Below are positions 1-8,700 of a DNA stretch of 64,000 nt, in pieces (positions within the stretch are counted from its first letter, which is position 1; every line of letters starts with the position of its first letter). This DNA comes from Mercurialis annua (Eukaryota; Streptophyta; Magnoliopsida; Malpighiales; Euphorbiaceae), in assembly GCF_937616625.2 (NCBI RefSeq), contig NC_065577.1:20411501-20475500 (forward strand), read 5' to 3'. Made by a program: the position numbers and the translations under genes. The notes under the pieces were generated by a model, which had not been told where the DNA came from, made no database searches, and worked only from the letters and a program-made list of their open reading frames with translations.

Positions 1-61
1 TTCCTAAGAGGCAAATCTATAAACTGACCATTGGGATTTTGAATCTGGCATGTTTTGGACA

Positions 62-150
62 GTGTGCGAACGCACACAATGAGTGTGCGAACGCACACCC
101 TAAATTTCAAGGAGTGTGCGAACGCACACTCAATGTGTGCGAACGCACAC
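62..150. repeat. Array of four identical 16-bp palindromes, GTGTG-CGAACG-CACAC
   Basis: Four identical copies lie at 62-77, 83-98, 114-129 and 135-150. Start-to-start distances are 21, 31 and 21 bp, close to two and three helical turns. The 5-bp arms are perfectly complementary around a CGAACG core. The same 5-6-5 design with other arms occurs at 4145-4262 and 18456-18631. Confidence 0.95.
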
Positions 151-160
151 CCTTGACAGC

Positions 161-183
161 CCCCGGAAAGTCGTTTTCCGGGG
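161..183. repeat. GC-rich hairpin, 9-bp arms
   Basis: CCCCGGAAA at 161-169 is the exact reverse complement of TTTCCGGGG at 175-183, with a 5-base loop. It lies beside the palindrome array in the family-B LTR. No T run follows on either strand, so it does not read as a terminator. Confidence 0.8.
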
Positions 184-964
184 CTTTTCAGCCATCCCAA
201 CGTGCTATACATTCAACTATATAAAATCCGCCTCTCGGTTTTCATTAAAACGCTATAAAAACTTCAAAAACGTTAAATTCGATCCTAATATTCTATATAC
301 CTAAAACAACCCCTTTTTAGCCATTTTTAACCAAAATTTTCGAAGATTCACCTTGAAACGAAGCTTAGGATCGATAGAGGATTCGATTTTGAAGAAATCG
401 CTGCGAAAATCTCTTGAATCGTACGTCGAACGGCGAAACGATCGTAATCAGCGATACTTTCTTTAACTCTCGCGATCCTTCTCTCTGCTTCTTTCTTTCA
501 TAAACCATTCCATATATATTTTGGTTAAAATACCATTTAGTACTTGTCCTTTCTGTTTCTTACCATTTATCCTTTGAACTTTTCTTTCGTACGATTTAGT
601 CCATAACTAAATCAATAAATTCTTGAATTATAACTTATACGTATTATTTATACCCAATAAATAATACGAAATTCGATATTAAAACTTTTCGGTCAAAACC
701 TACAAATTTCCATTTTCGACATAAAGTGGCTAAATTACCACTTTGGTCCATGTACTTTATTTTGAGCTTTTCTCGACACTTTTCCTTTTAATTCCAATTC
801 CAACTTTTTAATTGAAATATATTATTAAATTCCTCGCATATAATCCTTTCCAAAACCGACCTACTAAAACTTATTTATCGGAAAACTTTTTGATATCGTC
901 ACTACTGCGACTCAAAACTGGACACGTGATCCAATTAGCTAATTAAATATTTTGGGGTATTACA

Positions 965-1548
965 ATCTCATATCAAAGCATTTAAAATATCACAAGAATC
1001 GAGTTATCCAACTTTTAATAACAAAATTTCACAATCAACAATATCGATCAACCAACCTTTACTATCGAAACCTACTCTTCACGATTATCGAATCAACTAA
1101 CTCAAAAATCTGAACCGAACTCAAATTATCAAGATCATTTCACCAAATGTAACTCTTGCAATCAAGGTATCAGCTAGATTATATTCACTAGTAAATGGGT
1201 CATTGGTTATGCTCATGTCGAACTTACAGGAAAACAAAATCTCCAAAACACAAAATGCTATATCTATATTTTCACCTTTTAAAGACGTTAACATCTTATA
1301 CCCATTTTCATATACAAAATTCAAAATCCTTTTACCATTGAAAAACCTCCAGTTTTATAAACTCCTCAAAAAATTTGTATTTGTAATTTGCATATTAACC
1401 TTACCTTTAAACAAATTTACAAATCCTAAAATTATTTAAATGCCAAAATTTTATTTCCTTTAAATAAAACATGATAAAATAGGTTTATTCTTCTTTTTTT
1501 TTCAAAATAGAAAAATATTTGTAATGAAAATACTTTTTGCTAAAAAAA
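965..1548. other. Unassigned AT-rich interval between two LTRs
   Basis: This stretch lies between the family-B LTR terminus (964) and the next LTR (1549). It has no satellite monomers, no recognisable protein motif and no polypurine tract. Two overlapping short frames on opposite strands (1121-1324, 1203-1439) show no family similarity I recognise. It may be the flank into which the LTRs inserted. Confidence 0.4.
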
Positions 1549-2132
1549 TGATTTTCATGAATCGGGCTCGACGCTACGGTATGGGTAATATAGTACCAAA
1601 ACCTGTATCTAGCCTTTCATTTAACATAATAACACATAAACCTGCAGAAAACCAATACTCGGGGGCAACCGAGACTTCAGCCTAAATCTAGCAGTTATAA
1701 TATTCAACAATTAAAATAACATGCTTTCCAATAATAATATTAATTCGGTTTAACATAAATAATTCTGATTAGTATTATAACATGCCAAAGCAATAATAAT
1801 CCAGTCGGACCAATCCGCCAACAACTAAAATAAAATAAAGACGTCTAGTTAACTACTGCGGTCTAAGAATAAAACAGTTTTACAGTTTATCAAAAATAAA
1901 TGGAACCTCCGAGGAAAAGTAAATGCGGAGATCACCAGAATCTCTCAGATCATAACCCTGGGAAACATTGGGAAAACAACGGGGTCAGATATACTGAGAT
2001 GAGTTTATACCACTATCTACATTTATTAAGTGGAAAACCTTTAAGACCGTTTAAAACATTTAATAACGATATTACGAATAATAGTTGGAACCCTAATCCA
2101 TAAATCTAAATAATATCATAATCCATTAGGTC

Positions 2133-2253
2133 TGGTCCCGAGAGCTTAGCTACAGCGAGTTACCACTGACCACTTTTATACCAGAGTCCCGAGAGCTGAG
2201 CTACACCGAGTTACTCTATTTGGTCCCGAGAGCTACGCTCACACCAAGTTACC
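2133..2253. repeat. Three spaced copies of a GTCCCGAGAGCT...GAGTTAC block in the LTR
   Basis: Copies start near 2135, 2186 and 2223. Each runs from GTCCCGAGAGCT to an AGTTAC end about 30 bases later. The equivalent block occurs in reverse complement in the solo LTR at 20451-20575, so it is a conserved feature of this LTR subfamily. Confidence 0.8.
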
Positions 2254-2970
2254 GCATTTCCATATATAACTTACCCATATCAATACCGGTGCGCACGCGG
2301 TCCTAATGATGCCATTAGGTAGCATGTTCCAACTAAAAGCCATAATATAAAAACAGTTCGAAATATACATACAGTATGTATATTTAATATTAAAATAACA
2401 ATTTACTTAATAAAGCGGTAAATAGTAAGTACAAACTCACTGCTTGCTAATCCACGTGAAAACCGGCAAGCAACTAATCCTGGTTCGCCTCTGGAGCACG
2501 AACAATAGACGGGTCTAGACAAATAAAATAATTATTAAAAACAGACCCTGACTCTAGAGAGTACTAGACACCACACAGGACTAGCACAAATAACACGTCG
2601 GAATAAACACAAGCCAGAACACACAAAATACCCATTAGGTAATAAAGCCCAATTAATATAAGTTTATTGAGTTCTCGCTTTAAAATCCAATTTTTAAATA
2701 TTATTTAATAAACTTTAAATAATAATTAATTTTCCAAATAGTGGGTTAGCCGAGTTATCATTAACTACCAAGCTAACCTCACTTGTCGGGTGACCCAAGT
2801 CTAACCCGACTCAAAACATTTATTAATATAAACCAAGTTTATATTTAAAAAACAATTCAATAAAATAATAATCCATTTTAAAATCGGAACTCAATAACTT
2901 CAATTTCAAGTAACCCAAGTTACAACCCAAAAAGTTAATTAAATAAATCTTAAAAAAAAGTTTAGGGATT

Positions 2971-3051
2971 AAATTGTACTTTAGCCAATTAAGGACTAAA
3001 CTGTACTTTTGCCAATTACGGACTAAATTGTACTTTAGCCAATTTGATATC
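2971..3051. repeat. 27-bp tandem repeat, three copies
   Basis: Units beginning AAATTGTACTTTAGCCAATT start at 2971, 2998 and 3025, with a few substitutions. A related single copy lies near 3151. The repeat sits inside the A1 3' LTR. Confidence 0.85.
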
Positions 3052-4065
3052 GAAAATCAATTTAATTGCTTTTGTTTATATTTAAAACAAAATATAAAAT
3101 AACCAACCAACGATCCACTTAATTAAATTATAAAATAGGTTCAGGGGCTAAATTGTAATTTAGCCAATTTCATGCCAAATTGATATTCTTAATTACATAG
3201 AATTACCCGAGTAATTATATTAACTAAATTTATAATTAATTATCATTTTTAATGTTTAATTTGTAAATCAAAATAAAATCCAAGTTATTAGGTAATGTTA
3301 AACTTAAAGGATTAATTTGTTTTGATCAAAACAATTACATGATTGGAATGGTCATTTTTCCATCTCCTTCCTTTTAAACAAATAAAATCCCCGCCACCCT
3401 TAACTCTCAAAACTCCATTTTCAAGCTTCTGGACATGATTTTCAACCTTCTGGACATGATTTTCAACCTTCAAACCATCAAGACTTCATACTATAACCAC
3501 ATCATTCATCAAAATCAACAACCCAACATATCAAAAGCAAAACTGTAGTGATTTATTCAAGCACAAGTGAACGACAGTGGACACTATCACTAAGAGTAAA
3601 CCGAACTACGGAATAACATGGCTCACAATCCGATCAATTGATTCTAACAATCAAGGGTGCTAATAAACATACAAGAAATCTCAAATCAATGACCAAGACA
3701 ATGAAATTATAAACGGCAACAACAATAAATCAAGAACAGTTGACGCAAACTAGAAAACGGAAACCGTACGGCGATTTAAAACGAGGTCGATCACATACTG
3801 TTCAACGAAAACGAGGTGGGGAATCGAAGGTATATGAGTCTAGAATGTTTGAGATCAAACCGTGTTGATTTCGATCTAGAAACGAGCAAGAACGAGTCAG
3901 AGAACCGAAAGACGTTTAAAAATGAAAACTGAAATTCAATGAAACCAGAAAACTTACCGAGGCAGCAACTTTGGATGACTATTCCCGCTTCGTTTTTCAG
4001 AAAATGAGCAAGAAAATGACGGCTAGGGTTTCAGTGAAGTGTGGTGAAGGTTTTCTATTTAGAAA

Positions 4066-4076
4066 GCTTTTATAAA
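4066..4076 (-). promoter_or_regulatory. Probable LTR TATA box
   Basis: The minus strand reads TATAAAAG about 70 bases downstream of the palindrome array and about 350 bases inside the LTR. This is a plausible U3 core promoter. The start site is not mapped. Confidence 0.55.
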
Positions 4077-4144
4077 TATCGAGAGGAACTAGGTCGAAAA
4101 CGAGTGCAAAGTGGGATGGATGCAAGGCTCCCATGGCCTGCAAT

Positions 4145-4262
4145 GTTCTCGAACGAGAACAGCCCATTTGGGCTTGGTTCTTGTTCGAGAACCCCTGGTT
4201 TCATACGAGACCAGGCACTAATTACGATTCTCGTTCGAGAATCTTAATTCTCGAACGGGAAT
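4145..4262. repeat. Array of five 16-bp palindromes with TTCT/AGAA-type arms
   Basis: Units lie at 4145-4160 (GTTCTCGAACGAGAAC), 4177-4192, 4197-4212 (GGTTTCATACGAGACC), 4227-4242 (ATTCTCGTTCGAGAAT) and 4247-4262 (ATTCTCGAACGGGAAT). Start spacings are 32, 20, 30 and 20 bp. Most arms are complementary around a CGAACG or CGTTCG core. The third unit has GGT/ACC arms like those of the solo LTR at 18456-18631. The array is directly upstream (element sense) of the TATA box. Confidence 0.92.
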
Positions 4263-4419
4263 GACAAAATTCCTTTTTTTTTTATTTAAAAAAATAGATG
4301 GTTAAACCACAACATCAACCCATCACGAACCAACTCGAACCAGACCTTTAACTTCGATTTTTCTTAAAAACGATTGGAAAATTTGTCGGAAAAACGCTGA
4401 AAATTTACGGGGTATTACA

Positions 4420-4431
4420 TTCTCCCCAACT
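4420..4431 (-). promoter_or_regulatory. Polypurine tract of the chromovirus
   Basis: The minus strand reads AGTTGGGGAGAA immediately before the LTR start TGTAATACCCC. This is the usual plus-strand primer arrangement of Tekay/Del elements and fixes the LTR boundary at 4419. Confidence 0.9.
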
Positions 4432-4535
4432 AATTAAAAATTCGTCCTCGAATTTAACACGATAAGCAATTAACAGTAGTAAAACACATAACCCAATAAA
4501 ACTCATAAAAATCACATAAAATCGAATATCGTACC

Positions 4536-6142
4536 TCACGGAAAAAGAAAAGGATAGCGATTCCGTATATCCGACTCGGTCTCCCAAGTACATTCTTCAA
4601 CAGAATGATTGTGCCAGAGGACTTTGACCATCGGAATCTCCTTGTTCCGCAACTTACGCACTTGCGTATCCACAATCTCAATTGGCTGTTCCTCATAGGA
4701 CAGCTCCTGGTCAATCTCAACACTCTGAGGCACAATCACGTGCGAAGGATCAGAAATGCATTTTCTCAACATAGAAACATGAAACACAGGATGTACTAAC
4801 GACATGTCTGGCGGCAGAACCAGACGATAAGCCACAGCTCCAATCCTCTCTGAAATATCATAAGGACCAATATACCTCGGTGCCAACTTTCCCTTGACAC
4901 CAAAACGAACCACGCCTTTCATAGGCGAAACACGAAGAAACACGAAATTGGCAACATGAAACTCAATGTCTTTCCTCTTCGGATCAGCATAACTCTTATG
5001 CCGACTAAAAGCAGTCTCTAACCTCCGTTTGATCAATGGTACCTTCTCTGAGGTAATCTGAATAATCTCTGCTCCCGAGAGTTTACGCTCTCCGACCTCC
5101 TCCTAACAGATAGGAGATCTACACTTGCGCCCGTACAAAGCCTCATACGGCGCCATCTCGATACTCGAGTGGTAACTGTTGTTGTAAGAAAACTCAATCA
5201 ACGGCAAATGAGTATCCCAGCTATCCTGAAAATCGAGAACACACTTCCTGAGCATATCCTCCAATGTCTGAATAGTTCTCTCAGACTGACCATCAGTCTG
5301 AGGATGAAAAGCTGTACTGAAATCCAACCGAGAATCCAAGGATTCCTGTAGCGCTTTCCAGAACCTCGAAGTAAACATAAAACCTCTGTCTGGAACAATA
5401 GAAATCAGTACACCATGCAAACTGACATTCTTGTCGATGTACAACTGAGCCAACCTCGAAGCAGTATACGAAACCTTGATCGGGAGGAAATGAGCTGACT
5501 TGGTCATACAGTCAACTATCACCCAGATTGAATCGTACCCCGGTCGAGTACGTGGAAAACCAACCACAAAATCCATGGAAATCCGCTCCCACTTCCACTC
5601 TGGAATAGGTAGTGGCTGCAGATAGCAAAAAGGTCTCTGATGCTCCAGCTTCACCTGCTGGCAGGTCAGACACTTAGAAACATACTCAGCGACATCCTTC
5701 TTCATCCCGCTCCACCAGTAGGTACCCTTAAGATCATGGTACATCTTAGTAGAACCCGGATGAACACTATAAGCAGATTTGTGCGCTTCCTCCAGAATCT
5801 GGTCCCTCAAACCATCTGAATCTGGAACACACAATCTCAAACCATGTATCAGAACACCATCCATAAAAGTAAACTCAGAATTACCGTCCTGCTGAACCTC
5901 CTCAATAATCCATTTCAACTGTGGATCCTCATCTTGTAAAGCTTTAATCCGATCAATCAAAACAGGTTGCACTTGCAACTCTGCCAATAAATAACCAGCC
6001 TGCAAAACCTGAAAATCATAGCCCGAAGCTATCAAACTGTGCCACTCTCTAACCATGGGTCTACGCCCAACCTCAGAAATACGAGCCAAACTGCCCGAAG
6101 ACTTGCGACTCAACGCATCGGCTACCACATTAGCATGTTCCA
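4536..6142 (-). pseudogene. pol: Chromovirus pol fragment: RNase H tail, integrase, chromodomain
   Basis: Ty3/Gypsy polyprotein remnant that would insert element cDNA into the genome. Minus-strand reading from about 6140 starts with the [10 protein letters not shown] end of RNase H. The integrase zinc finger follows (H121, H128, C158, C161 counted from 6143), then a catalytic core with D191, D252 and E288 (DD35E spacing), all kept. After the integrase come the GPYDI and HPVFHVSMLRK blocks and a C-terminal chromodomain (ending in CTWETESDIRNRYP). One in-frame TAG at 5103-5105 replaces the tryptophan normally found after CRSPIC (TGG to TAG); the frame continues unchanged to 4536, so there is no frameshift. 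Gag, protease, reverse transcriptase and most of RNase H are missing because the right end runs straight into LTR sequence near 6131-6140. The apparent first Met is a TTG codon at this junction, not a real start. The domain order and chromodomain indicate the Tekay/Del lineage. Confidence 0.93.
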
Positions 6143-6515
6143 ACTAAAAGGCATAATGGAAAAACAGTTCGAAACATACATGCAGTATATATCTATATAT
6201 ATTAAAATAACAATTTACTTAATAAAGCGGTAAATAGTAAGTACAAACTCACTGCTTGCTAATCCACATGATAACCCGGCAAGCAACTAATCCTGATTCG
6301 TCTCCGAAGCACGAACAGTCGACGAGTCTAGACAATATAAATCTGAATTAAAACATGTCCTAACTCTAAAGAGTACTAGACAATACATATAACTAGCACA
6401 AACATCAACAAGCCAAGACAAAGCAAACACACTTACTTAATCCATAGCCAAAGCATAAACCAAAGTAGAATAATCATACATACTGAACATAACCGAAGTC
6501 ATACGATATTTAAGT

Positions 6516-6771
6516 CAAATTGAGTTCCCACTTTGAAAACATAATCCGGAAATAATTTCAATAACTTAGTTAAAATCATAAAACTAAGTTTAAACGAAAG
6601 TGGTGAGCTAGCCGAGTTATCACAACTGCCAAGCCTATACTCACAAATTGAGTTTCCACTTTGAAAACATAATCTGGAAATCATTTCAATAACTTAGTTA
6701 AAATCATAAAACTAAGTTTAAACGAAAGTGGTGAGCTAGCCGAGTTATCACAACTGCCAAGCCTATACTCA
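6516..6771. repeat. 128-bp tandem duplication inside the LTR
   Basis: 6516-6643 and 6644-6771 are adjacent direct copies differing at a few bases. Both begin CAAATTGAGTT and end with CTATACTCA. The other chromovirus LTRs here have only one copy of this block, so the duplication is private to this LTR. Confidence 0.9.
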
Positions 6772-8226
6772 CAAATTAGGCGACCCAAGTCTAACCCAAA
6801 CCAAACATCCAACCAAAGTAAAACAATTCGTTTAAAGTCCGGAATCATTTAAATATACCAAAGTCTAATTTTATAAAACAAGGGAACTCAAATCAAAGAT
6901 TAAAATCCAAGTACATCATCATGATTATAAAGTGTTCGATAAAAGTCCTCAAAGGATAAACACAACCAAATAAGTCAAAAGTTAATATACAACAGCCCTA
7001 TCATGCTTAATAATCATATTTGATATAAGACATGTCATATCAAAACATTTGGTATCAATCAAGCAAACCTTTCATAAATTAAGCCAATTAAGCATTCATA
7101 TAGCTCAAGACAAGACCAATCGTGAAAGTCAAACCAAAACACCTTAGATTAGATTATGAACTTTCCTTAACATATAATATAAAATCAAATCAGATCCTAA
7201 GTCACCACAAATCAAAGAATCCGAAAACATAGCTTTTTAGCGTAAAACTAGCTAGTTTACAAAATATGCTAACACGTACCAAAACAAATAAGATACTAAC
7301 TCGAAAATTCATTTAGATCAGTAGTATATCCCATAAGTACATACAAAACAACTTAAGATCAGTTTCAAAACAAGCCAAAAACACTTAAACAATAATATTG
7401 ACAATATTGTCAAAAATTGCCTAAACAAGCCAACTAAAGCAAATAAGAATTCTCTAAATCAAATCAGGTTACTACTAATCTAAAACCTTTAAAACACCAC
7501 TTAGAACATATTAGATCAGTAGGTAAAGCATTTCAAACCCGTTTTGTATTCGTAGCGTTCAACTTCCTTAAAATTGTCATTTTCGCAAACCGTGGAGATT
7601 TCACAAACCAATTCCATTTTAATTATTATTTTCAATCAAAAATATTTAGATCGGTAGCTATTGATATAAAAACACCCAACAACTCAAATAACTCAGATTC
7701 AATACTTGAACAAATCGTTAATCGAATCAAATTTGTACAAGTCTAGATTTTGGTAAATCGTTGATTAATTACACCAAATTGCTCTTAATTCAATTAGGAT
7801 AAGATTATATTCATGAATAACTTTATAATACTTAATATACTCAGATTATACACCACCAACCAACAATCAATTGAATCCAATCATTTACAACCCTAAATCA
7901 CATGTTTCTACGCATCAAACGTAACAAGTGAATAATAAATCAAAAGGAAATGGATAAGATACATAAGATTAATGTATGAACTGATGTGATGAAAATAGAA
8001 CAAGAATAAAGGTCTGGACCAAAACTAAGTGAAGCCACCAACACACCAACAATGAACGCGACGAAAAACGCACTTAAATCTTGCGAGAGGAACGTAAAAT
8101 CACACACTTAACGTAATGAAATGAACCCTAACGTTTTGGAATGAAGAAATATAGGTCTATAAGTGTAATAGATCTTCTTTTAGGTTTTAGGGTTCGAAAA
8201 GGGGCTGATAACATTAGTTAGAGGGT

Positions 8227-8236
8227 CTATTTATAG
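8227..8236 (-). promoter_or_regulatory. LTR TATA box CTATAAATAG
   Basis: CTATTTATAG on the plus strand reads CTATAAATAG on the element strand. The identical decamer is at 51539-51548 in the truncated LTR. It lies just downstream (element sense) of an inverted repeat. Confidence 0.65.
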
Positions 8237-8242
8237 ACTATT

Positions 8243-8275
8243 GTGGGCTTTACATGGGCTTCGAATAAAGCCCAC
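8243..8275. repeat. Inverted repeat GTGGGCTTTA / TAAAGCCCAC
   Basis: Perfect 10-bp arms at 8243-8252 and 8266-8275 with a 13-base loop containing TTCGAA. It occupies the position, just upstream of the TATA box, where other LTR copies carry palindrome arrays. Confidence 0.85.
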
Positions 8276-8700
8276 GGTTTAATAGGTATATTTAGAGTTA
8301 GGGACCTCCAAATAACGATCCAACTGACCGGACTTTAGCAAATCCTCTTGGGAACAACATATCCAAAGATGAGCCTTATCCGACCGTTTAATTGTGAGAT
8401 ATTAACGTTTTACTAACACATGACAGTTTTGGAAAATAAGTGAATGCTGTTTTTATTAATACCAATAAATAAATTGAATGAACATCGAACACATAAGGGC
8501 TCATGGGATACATATGAGACACTCAAAAAGACACTATCAAGGTATCATAAGTGTTACTTCTAACGTATAACAATCCATAATCAAGTCGGAAACATAACAA
8601 GAACATGCTGAAATACAAAAGAACAAAAATTCAAGAAAATAACTAATTTCTAACGGATAACCGAACTGACAAATCAAGTTTGAAAACACGGGGTATTACA

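Larger units (their letters stand above)
1..964 (-). mobile_element. Partial Ty3/Gypsy-type LTR, family B
   Basis: Read on the minus strand, the element begins at 964 with TGTAATACCCC and runs leftwards off the window, so its 3' end is not seen. Its first 600 bases resemble the fragments at 57514 and 60429, sharing a CACGTGTCCAGTTTTGAGT-like block just inside the terminus and a TATAAATAATAC box (minus strand, near 645-652). The TGTAATACCCC start is typical of plant Tekay/Del chromovirus LTRs. No polypurine tract lies to the right of 964, so this is either a 5' LTR whose body is outside the window or a solo LTR. The left part carries four 16-bp palindromes and a GC-rich hairpin. Short open frames at 39-304 run through these repeats and are not credible genes. 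Confidence 0.75.
1549..4419 (-). mobile_element. 3' LTR of a chromovirus (Tekay/Del-like), subfamily A1
   Basis: On the minus strand the LTR starts at 4419 with TGTAATACCCC, directly after a polypurine tract (4420-4431), and ends at 1549 with a CA. That makes it the 3' LTR of the pol fragment to its right. It is 2871 bp, close to the 2888-bp solo LTR at 18283-21170, and the two match well over the R/U5 half; both include the block near 1600 with GTACCAAAACCTGTA. Compared with that copy, about 9 bases next to the CA end are missing. Internal features are a palindrome array (4145-4262), a TATA box on the minus strand near 4066-4076, a 27-bp tandem repeat (2971-3051) and a three-copy GTCCCGAGAGCT repeat (2133-2253). 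The U3 ends of the two copies have diverged strongly. Confidence 0.88.
6131..8700 (-). mobile_element. Partial chromovirus LTR fused to pol
   Basis: On the minus strand the LTR starts at 8700 (TGTAATACCCCGTG) and continues to about 6131, where it joins pol. From 6131 it matches the 3' LTR from 2320 onwards (AGCATGTTCCAACTAAAAG). The last roughly 770 bases of the LTR, the primer binding site and gag through reverse transcriptase are therefore absent. Similarity to the 1549-4419 LTR is good near the join but falls off further right, so this may be the LTR of another element rather than its partner. It contains a 128-bp tandem duplication (6516-6771), a TATA box CTATAAATAG (minus strand, 8227-8236) and a perfect 10-bp inverted repeat just upstream of it. 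Satellite begins at 8701 without interruption. Confidence 0.82.

Noticed and set aside
161..183. Transcription terminator or microRNA precursor at the GC-rich hairpin
   Set aside because: No T run follows, arms are only 9 bp, and a plant LTR context gives no support for a bacterial-type terminator or a miRNA foldback.
1121..1439. Short opposing open frames between the two left LTRs
   Set aside because: AT-rich, low-complexity translations with no recognisable family and overlapping on both strands.
4605..6233. Plus-strand open frames across the chromovirus region (4605-4799, 5169-5351, 6039-6233)
   Set aside because: They are antisense shadows of the minus-strand pol frame or of LTR sequence.
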